This document shows, one piece after another, positions 13,664-18,516 of a stretch of DNA of 18,516 bases. The stretch spans positions 1 through 18,516 of the forward strand of contig CANRGQ010000023.1 of NCBI GenBank assembly GCA_947630195.1, read 5' to 3'. The notes below the pieces were generated by a model that saw only the letters and a program-made list of their open reading frames with translations, did not search any database and was not told the DNA's origin. A program made the position numbers and the translations under genes. The DNA is from an uncultured Bacilli bacterium (GTDB lineage Bacteria > Bacillota_I > Bacilli_A > RF39 > UBA660). The number at the start of each line of letters is the position of its first letter. Position 1 is the first letter of the stretch.

Positions 13664-13679
13664 ATTGATTCCTCCTCGA

Positions 13680-13719
13680 AGAAAAAAGACATAAGATATA
13701 CAACCTATCCCATGTCTTC
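13680..13719 (-). promoter_or_regulatory. Terminator-like hairpin in Abi copy-2 leader
   Basis: GAAGACAT pairs with ATGTCTT followed by a T-run one base longer than in copy 1, just before AGGAGG. Conserved position and stem suggest a function in control of Abi expression. Confidence 0.5.
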
Positions 13720-13762
13720 AATTAATTATTCTTTATAACCCTCTTGTCCTTTTCTAAATACT

Positions 13763-13791
13763 AATATACCTATAAATTAAGAAATTGTCAA
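13763..13791 (-). promoter_or_regulatory. Promoter of Abi copy 2
   Basis: TTGACA (13791-13786), 17-base spacer, TATATT (13768-13763), only about 10 bases downstream of the secreted-protein gene's stop codon. Confidence 0.75.
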
Positions 13792-13800
13792 TATATTTTA

Positions 13801-14481
13801 CTAAGATGTTTTTAGATTACAATTTGTTATGACCGCTGTTATATCAATTGTAGCTTCTTTATCAGCAATATAAGATTGGTCTTTAGTATTATTTGTTAAA
13901 CTAAATTGTGCTGTTAAATTAGTTGGTCCATTAGGTTTAACATCTATTGTGCCATTAGCAGTTAACCCACTTGCACTTGTTATTTTACTATTATTATCAG
14001 CAGTTGCCAAATCGAAAGTTTGATTATTTAATTTTAAAATAAGTTCACCAGTATTAGTTGATTTTTCACTATAAGCCTCTATTAAAGATTTTTTTGTAAG
14101 AGCCTTAGCTGTTATTGTATAACTACAAGTATAAGTATTCTTTGTATCATTAGATAAACTTAAAGTTCCAATAGTTGGAGGTGTAGATTGAGTATCTACT
14201 CTACCGCTTTCACTTGCATAATATGTTTTTGTTGTTGAAGAAGAACCAGCCATATCAGCAGCAGACAAATTCATTGATAAAGATACTCCATTTCCACTTA
14301 GCGTAACCAATGGTACTTCTGGAGTTGATGCCGATGCAGTGGTTTTAGTTGCGGAACCACTAATTCCAACAGTAAAATATGCCCATGTTGCACTGACAAC
14401 TAAGCCAATTAAAACGACAACTGCAACAAACGCGGGAATTAATGCTTTTCTTGCATCGCCTATTCTATCATTATTATTCAT
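13801..14481 (-). CDS. SipW-type secreted protein, paralogue A
   Basis: A 226-aa protein. A short charged start (NNNDRIGDARKALIP) precedes one hydrophobic segment (15-30) and ATWAYFT (31-37), the cleavage region typical of SipW-dependent TasA/camelysin-like precursors. The mature part is Ser/Thr/Ala-rich and beta-prone, with two cysteines (C119 in TYTCSYTITAK, C221 near the end) that match the paralogue at 14608 and could form a disulfide. LSAADM (72-77) is shared too. The start is ATG with only a weak Shine-Dalgarno-like AAAGTTGG. Its codon use is less AT-skewed than that of the Abi genes next door. Likely a surface or matrix subunit. I do not know its function, and no signal peptidase gene is in the window. 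Confidence 0.82.
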   Translation of the reverse strand: MNNNDRIGDARKALIPAFVAVVVLIGLVVSATWAYFTVGISGSATKTTASASTPEVPLVTLSGNGVSLSMNLSAADMAGSSSTTKTYYASESGRVDTQSTPPTIGTLSLSNDTKNTYTCSYTITAKALTKKSLIEAYSEKSTNTGELILKLNNQTFDLATADNNSKITSASGLTANGTIDVKPNGPTNLTAQFSLTNNTKDQSYIADKEATIDITAVITNCNLKTS

Positions 14482-14513
14482 AAATATACCAACTTTCTAT
14501 ACTATATATCAAT

Positions 14514-14543
14514 ATTATAAATTATTTTATACGCTATATACAA
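14514..14543 (-). promoter_or_regulatory. Promoter of secreted-protein paralogue A
   Basis: Minus-strand TTGTAT (14543-14538), 18-base spacer, TATAAT (14519-14514), 33 bases before the start codon. Confidence 0.55.
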
Positions 14544-14572
14544 CATATATTTTTGTGATGTACATTTTTTTA

Positions 14573-14599
14573 CAAAAAAAGAAACGAAAATGTTTCTTT
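14573..14599 (-). terminator. Terminator of secreted-protein paralogue B
   Basis: AAAGAAAC (14599-14592) and GTTTCTTT (14585-14578) with a 6-nt loop, then TTTTTG. It lies 9 bases after the stop at 14608, so paralogues A and B are separate transcription units. Confidence 0.75.
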
Positions 14600-14607
14600 A
14601 ATACCGA

Positions 14608-15372
14608 TTATGTTGTACTAATTTTACAATTACTTACTGCAGTAGTTATAGTTATTGAAGCACTTTTACCAGCAAGGAAATTTTGCTCAACAGTGGCATT
14701 CTTCAAATAAAATTTTGCAGTAAAAGTTTTAGTGGCAGTTCCACCTGTACCGCTTAATGTTAATGAACCATTTTTTACTATACCATTGCTACCAGTTATT
14801 TGAGTAATATGATCTGCAATAGATAAATCATATACTGTGTTATCTAATTCCAAAACCAATTCATTAGAGTGAGTTGCTTGATTTTTATAAGCAGTAATCA
14901 AACTGTTTGATGCTTCAGGTGCTTTTGCTGTTATTTTGTAGTCGCACGTATATTTACTAGTATCACCTGACAATGTTGCAGTTCCAAGAGTAAGCGATGT
15001 AGCGGAATCAGATTTTCCTGTAGTAGTTGCATACCAAGTTTTTCCAGCAGTACTAGCGGTTGCTGATGACATATCCGCAGCACTTAACTCCATTTTTGCA
15101 GTAACCGCAGGACCATTTAATGTAATTAGACCTCTACCAGCAGTTGATGCAGTAACTGATGAGTTAGTAATACTTCCTGTCATATTAACATTATAGAATG
15201 CCCATGTTGCCCCAACCGTAAGTAATACCATTGTAAATAAGCCTACAAACATTGGTATTAAAGCTTTCTTAGCGTTTTTAGAATAACTAAAATCATCAAA
15301 ATTAGGTCTATTATTTGGTTCTTGTTTTACTTCATTTTCGTTTTCAAATTCATTGTTATTATTTTCATTCAT
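14608..15372 (-). CDS. SipW-type secreted protein, paralogue B
   Basis: A 254-aa protein. A longer acidic, Asn-rich cytoplasmic start (1-30) leads to a hydrophobic segment (37-54) and ATWAFYN (55-61), the SipW-type cleavage region. The mature part aligns with paralogue A through its length: LITLNGPAV, LSAADM (96-101), YTCDYKITAK (C143), ELVLELDNTVYDLS, and C249 near the end. The shared cysteine pair suggests a disulfide-held beta domain. The start is ATG with AGGGA eight bases upstream. It is controlled by the duplicated promoter unit at 15396-15473. Likely a surface fibre or biofilm-type subunit by analogy to TasA/camelysin; this is inference, since only the N-terminus resembles that group. 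Confidence 0.82.
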   Translation of the reverse strand: MNENNNNEFENENEVKQEPNNRPNFDDFSYSKNAKKALIPMFVGLFTMVLLTVGATWAFYNVNMTGSITNSSVTASTAGRGLITLNGPAVTAKMELSAADMSSATASTAGKTWYATTTGKSDSATSLTLGTATLSGDTSKYTCDYKITAKAPEASNSLITAYKNQATHSNELVLELDNTVYDLSIADHITQITGSNGIVKNGSLTLSGTGGTATKTFTAKFYLKNATVEQNFLAGKSASITITTAVSNCKISTT

Positions 15373-15395
15373 TTGTATTTCCCTACCTTTTCTAC

Positions 15396-15473
15396 AAATA
15401 TTATATAATATTTAGTTTATTGGAACAATAAACTAAATATTATATAATATTTAGTTTATTGGAACAATAAACT
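15396..15473 (-). repeat. Perfect 39-bp tandem duplication carrying promoter and inverted repeats
   Basis: Two identical 39-bp units (15396-15434 and 15435-15473). Each has the palindrome AAATATTATATAATATTT and the inverted repeat AGTTTATTG-gaa-CAATAAACT. On the minus strand each also contains TTGTTC, 17 bases, TATAAT (unit 1: 15428-15423 and 15405-15400; unit 2: 15467-15462 and 15444-15439). The -35 falls inside the inverted repeat, as an operator would. Confidence 0.85.
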
Positions 15474-15519
15474 AACGAAAATTTTACATATACGTTTACA
15501 TATATGTATTAATATACCC

Positions 15520-15546
15520 ATAATAAAAAGGCTTTATGCAGCCTTT
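15520..15546 (-). terminator. Terminator of the frr-containing operon
   Basis: AAAGGCT (15533-15527 side) pairs with AGCCTTT (15546-15540 side) over a 6-nt loop that contains the stop codon of the membrane-protein gene, followed by TTTATTAT on the minus strand. Confidence 0.75.
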
Positions 15547-16010
15547 CTCTTTCTAGTTAAATATTTAATATAGTAGTTTAATGAATAAATAAGTAAAGTA
15601 ATTAATGCTGGTATTCTAAAGAATAATATCATTCTTATAAATTTACCAAGTAATACTCCTTTTAAATCATAACCTGTTCTAAATAACAATAATACTATTG
15701 GGGTAAATGGGTCAGCATCCGTTATAAAGTGCATACAATTAGCCAGCACTACTAAGAAGGCTGGAGATACCAAGAGCAATATATAAAATATAATTGCCGA
15801 CCTAATATTTCCTTTATAAAGTACAATCAGCATCATAAATACTTCAATAATCATACTAGCAATTAAAAGTATATCATGATTTACTTTAAAAAACACTTCT
15901 AACAAACAGAGGATAAACAAGACTATAACATCTAACATTAAATAACACGATACTATTAATGCTAAATGAAACTTCTTATCCTTTACTTTTACTTCATCCT
16001 TTTTATTCAT
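15534..16010 (-). CDS. Small multi-pass membrane protein of unknown function
   Basis: A 158-aa protein. A lysine-rich start (NKKDEVKVKDKK) is followed by about four hydrophobic segments (roughly 16-40, 46-66, 69-93 and 125-147) and a basic tail RKRKAA. No motif I recognise. It starts 18 bases after the frr stop, at an ATG with AAGGG about ten bases upstream, and ends in the operon's terminator, so it is the last gene of the unit. The basic cytoplasmic ends suggest both termini are inside. It is not a recognisable SipW or other peptidase. Confidence 0.75.
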   Translation of the reverse strand: MNKKDEVKVKDKKFHLALIVSCYLMLDVIVLFILCLLEVFFKVNHDILLIASMIIEVFMMLIVLYKGNIRSAIIFYILLLVSPAFLVVLANCMHFITDADPFTPIVLLLFRTGYDLKGVLLGKFIRMILFFRIPALITLLIYSLNYYIKYLTRKRKAA

Positions 16011-16028
16011 TTTTTCATCAACCCTTTT

Positions 16029-16562
16029 TTATATCTTCATTAATTCTTCTTCTTTTTCTTTAACTTTTTCATCAACTATTTTATTATACTTATTAATTAA
16101 TTCTTGAACATCTTCTAAATATAATTTTTCTTCATCTTCCGGAAGTTCTTCCTTTTTAATTTTATCATTATCTTCTTGTCTTATATTTCTTAAAGCAATT
16201 TTCGCTTCTTCTCCTAATGATTTAGCCATTTTAACATATTCTCTTCTTCTATCTTCCGTAAGCTCTGGAATAGTTAAAATAATCATTTCCCCATTATTAT
16301 TGGGAGCAATTCCTAAATTAGATTCATTAATCGCTTTCTCAATATTTTTAAGAGCACTTCGATCAAATGGTTTAATAAATAATTGTTTAGCTTCGGGAAC
16401 GGTAATATTCGCAATACTATTAATTGGAGTCATACTCCCATAATATTCAACCATTAAACCATTAAGCATTGAAGGATTTGCCCTTCCAGCCCTAATACTG
16501 GTCATTTTAGTATCTAAAGCCTCAATTGCTTTTTGCATTTTCACTTCGGTATTTAAATCCAT
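16029..16562 (-). CDS. frr: Ribosome recycling factor
   Basis: A 177-aa protein that, with EF-G, splits the post-termination ribosome. Family motifs are present: MQKAIEALDTKMTSIRAGRANP (9-30, in two parts), PINSIANITVPEAKQLFIKPFD, LGIAPNNNGEMIILTIPELTEDRRRE and AKIALRNIRQEDNDKIKK. The acidic coiled C-terminus (EKVKEKEEELMKI) is usual. It starts at ATG after a strong GGAGG and overlaps the upstream stop by one base (TAATG). The usual neighbours pyrH, tsf and rpsB are absent. It sits instead with two membrane-anchored proteins of unknown role. Confidence 0.97.
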   Translation of the reverse strand: MDLNTEVKMQKAIEALDTKMTSIRAGRANPSMLNGLMVEYYGSMTPINSIANITVPEAKQLFIKPFDRSALKNIEKAINESNLGIAPNNNGEMIILTIPELTEDRRREYVKMAKSLGEEAKIALRNIRQEDNDKIKKEELPEDEEKLYLEDVQELINKYNKIVDEKVKEKEEELMKI

Positions 16563-17323
16563 TATTTAACCTCCATATTCTCATTATAATCTACTTGCGT
16601 CGTTTTGACAAGATATGTAATGTATAAATGACCAAATTCATTAATATAAATACTATAATTATCTAAATTATTAACTGTCTCATCTATTTTAATAACTTCC
16701 GTCCCATCCACAGTGGATTGTTTACCGGTTAAGTATTCTCGCATCTTATTTTTAACATCATCCATACTTAAACTATAAATATTTAAAATTTCTTCTTCCG
16801 TTAAACTTTTCCCTGTTTTGGTATCAAAGACATAAGCTTTAGTATCTTTAAATGTTATATCATCAAAACAAGAGAAAGAAAAATCATTTACCAGTAAACT
16901 AACATAATTATTATAAGTATAATCTTTATATTCTCTAAAAGTTAGGGAATATAAATTATCATAATCATAATTAATTATTTCTTCGGTAGGAATACTTACA
17001 TCACTTCGATATTTAATATTATCTTTATATATTTTATTTTCTTTTTCTAATAGTTCATTTAAAACTTCTTGGGTACTTAAATTAATAACCACATTCTTAT
17101 AATAGATTTCCCCTTCTTCACTAATTGTTTCTTCATCTTTATAATAGATAAAATCTTTATCTTTATCAATTTTATAATCAGTTGTGACTTTTTCTTCTTT
17201 TTTACTTCCTGTCTTCACATCTTTAATTGTATAATCCATATAGAAATAACCTCCAACAGCAAGTCCTATTACAATTAAGACAAAGACAATAAAATTAAAT
17301 TTATTTTTAAAATTCTCTTCCAT
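16562..17323 (-). CDS. Membrane-anchored protein with DUF3298-like C-terminal domain
   Basis: A 253-aa protein with one N-terminal transmembrane helix (about 10-31) and the rest outside. The C-terminal half has the pattern seen in DUF3298/RsiV-like domains: a segment around YSLTFREYKDYTYNN, AYVFDTKTGKSLTEEEIL (about 164-181), and NYSIYINEFGHLYITYLV (about 222-239), like the FYItddGlxixF stretch of that domain. The usual GGAH motif is replaced by TYNNY, so the match is partial. Those domains occur in anti-sigma factors and wall deacetylases, but no catalytic domain or sigma factor is here. Start ATG after AGGTGA. It is co-transcribed between the thioredoxin-like gene and frr. Confidence 0.78.
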   Translation of the reverse strand: MEENFKNKFNFIVFVLIVIGLAVGGYFYMDYTIKDVKTGSKKEEKVTTDYKIDKDKDFIYYKDEETISEEGEIYYKNVVINLSTQEVLNELLEKENKIYKDNIKYRSDVSIPTEEIINYDYDNLYSLTFREYKDYTYNNYVSLLVNDFSFSCFDDITFKDTKAYVFDTKTGKSLTEEEILNIYSLSMDDVKNKMREYLTGKQSTVDGTEVIKIDETVNNLDNYSIYINEFGHLYITYLVKTTQVDYNENMEVK

Positions 17324-17330
17324 AGTTCAC

Positions 17331-17924
17331 CTACTTAACATACTCTTCTAAAACCGATTTTAATAGTTCTTTTATTTCCGCATTTTTATTTTCGGTAAAA
17401 TAAACATCTGGAGTAATATTTCCTTTATTAATAGACACCTCATCATAATAAAGTAAAACATTACCATCTTTAACGACTAAAATCGTCGGAGCCATAATAT
17501 CACTTACTCCTTCATCTAATGTTGGGGTATAAACTCCTAAGTTCTTAACTATTGTTTCATAAGTGCCATTAGATTCATCACGATCATTTAAAAAATTATA
17601 ATAATATATTTTATCAAGACCTACTTCTTTACCCATTAAATCTAAATATTCCGCATAATAGCTAGTATATTTATTTTGAGGAAATCCAAACAAGACAACC
17701 CCACTTCTTCCGTTTACAATATTTAAAACATCCGTAGCATTAGCAAAGACATATAAATTATCTTGAGGAACATTTTTATAAATATTACTAAATTTTAAGG
17801 ATTCGGTTAAAGAATTATTTTTAACTTCAATATTCCCAATCAATACAAATAAACCTATACAGATTATGTATAAGATAATATAAGTAATCATTTGAATTTT
17901 ATTTTTAAATAATTTCTTTTTCAT
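17331..17924 (-). CDS. Membrane-anchored thioredoxin-fold-like protein without CxxC
   Basis: A 197-aa protein. A lysine-rich start and one hydrophobic helix (about 10-31) precede an outside domain of thioredoxin size. GVVLFGFPQNKYTSYYAEYLD (75-95, in two parts) has the spacing of a strand-active site-helix segment, IYYYNF (106-111) is the next strand, and IMAPTILVVKDGNVL (143-157) has the family's cis-Pro (P146) followed by a strand pair. The CxxC place (residues 82-88, PQNKYTS) has no cysteine; C22, in the membrane helix, is the only one in the protein. So it cannot be a normal oxidoreductase. The start ATG follows GGGTGG. It is first in the frr operon, behind the promoter at 17940-17968. 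Confidence 0.78.
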   Translation of the reverse strand: MKKKLFKNKIQMITYIILYIICIGLFVLIGNIEVKNNSLTESLKFSNIYKNVPQDNLYVFANATDVLNIVNGRSGVVLFGFPQNKYTSYYAEYLDLMGKEVGLDKIYYYNFLNDRDESNGTYETIVKNLGVYTPTLDEGVSDIMAPTILVVKDGNVLLYYDEVSINKGNITPDVYFTENKNAEIKELLKSVLEEYVK

Positions 17925-17939
17925 TATCCACCCAATATC

Positions 17940-17968
17940 ATTATATCAAAAACTAGAATACTAGTTAA
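17940..17968 (-). promoter_or_regulatory. Promoter of the frr operon
   Basis: Minus-strand TTAACT (17968-17963), 17-base spacer, TATAAT (17945-17940) with TGA just upstream (extended -10). The spacer region holds the inverted repeat ACTAG-N4-CTAGT (17952-17965), a possible operator. Confidence 0.65.
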
Positions 17969-18046
17969 GTGGTAATTAATTCTATTTGTAAAATGATTGT
18001 ATTATATTATTTTTCTAATTTAGTAAAACTCCACTATAATTACCAT

Positions 18047-18082
18047 ATGTCACTATAAATGTCATCTTAAATGTCACCATAA
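18047..18082. repeat. Three tandem 12-bp repeats upstream of the frr operon promoter
   Basis: Three units of ATGTCAyNwTAA type (18047, 18059, 18071), spaced close to one helical turn apart and about 80 bases upstream of the -35. This could be a regulator binding array or simple expansion. Confidence 0.6.
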
Positions 18083-18118
18083 ATTTAAATGCTTTATAAT
18101 TATTATTTCATATAAAAA

Positions 18119-18148
18119 GGAAGAAATATTAAATTTTATAATTCTTCC
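18119..18148 (-). terminator. Terminator of the gene at 18136
   Basis: GGAAGAA (18148-18142) pairs with TTCTTCC (18125-18119) over an AT-rich loop that includes the stop codon, followed by TTTTTAT. Confidence 0.6.
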
Positions 18149-18516
18149 CTTCTTTTTAAAACTCTTTTTCTTACTTCTTCAACTTTTACTTCTTCGCTAT
18201 CGATACTATCTATTTCCGTGTTATATTCCGTATAGAAACTATTTTGATTTAAATCTTCTTCCATTGAAGTAATATTTAAATTAGTATCAAAGACTAGCTC
18301 TAGGATATTATTAAATATTTTTATTCCTTCTTCATATTCTAAAGGAGATGTATTTTCTAAAGGCTTAATTATCTTTTCAATTTCTTCTTTTAAAATATTT
18401 AATTTTAATTCCGTATCAATAACTTCTTTTAGTTTTGGAATATTTTTATCTATATTCTTATTAACAATCAAAGAAGATAAAGTATAAGCTAAATTATTTC
18501 TTAAGAAATATTCCGT
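18136..18516 (-). CDS. Hypothetical acidic helical protein, N-terminus outside window
   Basis: The frame is open from the window edge, so the start lies beyond 18516; a TTG at 18471 is in frame but has no ribosome site, and upstream codons (TEYFLRNNLAYTLSSL) look coding. The visible 126 residues are rich in Lys and Glu and mostly helix-forming (KLKEVIDTELKLNILKEEIEK). There is no signal peptide, membrane segment or catalytic motif in this part. The end is acidic then basic (EEVKVEEVRKRVLKRREEL). Its terminator separates it from the frr operon. Family not recognised. Confidence 0.7.
   Translation of the reverse strand, partial: TEYFLRNNLAYTLSSLIVNKNIDKNIPKLKEVIDTELKLNILKEEIEKIIKPLENTSPLEYEEGIKIFNNILELVFDTNLNITSMEEDLNQNSFYTEYNTEIDSIDSEEVKVEEVRKRVLKRREEL

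Larger units (their letters stand above)
11461..13800 (-). repeat. Segmental duplication of the RNA-plus-Abi module
   Basis: The segment from the RNA copy-4 promoter to the Abi copy-1 promoter (about 11461-12600) is repeated at about 12690-13800. Promoter, leader, hairpin, Shine-Dalgarno and the first ~210 codons are nearly identical; the 3' quarter and 3' flank are only similar. The two modules are in direct orientation. Confidence 0.85.

Noticed and set aside
14339..14710. Plus-strand ORF of 123 aa
   Set aside because: It crosses two opposite-strand genes, their promoter and a terminator; composition is that of a shadow frame. The same applies to plus-strand ORFs at 5329-5532 and 12377-12586.

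Overview
The window is AT-rich DNA from a walled Bacillota (Gram-positive) bacterium, most likely a Bacilli-class gut lineage of the RF39/Erysipelotrichia type. The evidence is Shine-Dalgarno signals of the AGGAGG/GGTGG kind, TTGACA/TATAAT promoters, TTG and GTG starts, 4-nt gene overlaps, peptidoglycan precursor genes, and a standard code (Trp is TGG; no read-through TGA seen). The species cannot be named from the sequence.

Layout. (1) 1-2760 looks like accessory DNA. It holds the start of a SipW-type secreted protein gene, a small XRE regulator, an unknown small gene, and a PemK/MazF-like toxin without a protein antitoxin. Next come three tandem promoter-to-terminator small RNA genes, a terminated minus-strand RNA candidate and a small antitoxin-like ORF. 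The region ends at a tRNA-Ser(GCU) gene. (2) 2774-7751 is the tRNA plus a five-gene minus-strand envelope operon: phosphodiester glycosidase, anchored protein, GT2-GtrA glycosyltransferase, PAP2 phosphatase and a ZnuA-like lipoprotein whose metal histidines are gone. (3) 7766-10877 is a compact plsC-murF-ddl operon with 4-nt overlaps, closed by a palindromic terminator. (4) 10954-13791 is a defence-like island: two tandem Abi_2/AbiF-type HEPN genes and five copies of one small structured RNA gene, each RNA with its own TTGACA-N16-TATAAT promoter and UUCG-loop terminator. (5) 13801-15473 holds two paralogous SipW-type secreted proteins, one behind a perfectly duplicated 39-bp promoter/inverted-repeat unit. 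(6) 15534-17968 is a four-gene operon (thioredoxin-fold-like anchored protein, DUF3298-like anchored protein, frr, membrane protein). (7) 18136-18516 is the end of an unknown gene.

How the parts may work together. The strongest candidate for a poorly described system is region 4. A repeated, covarying small RNA family is interleaved with duplicated HEPN-RNase-type abortive infection genes. Both genes have a strong Shine-Dalgarno but no ATG/GTG/TTG at the right distance, and both have a terminator-like hairpin in the leader. This suggests an RNA-guarded or RNA-activated HEPN effector, formally like a type III toxin-antitoxin. A second, independent pairing of a toxin-fold protein (PemK-like) with tandem structured RNAs lies in region 1. 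Functional links in both cases are inferred from position and structure only.
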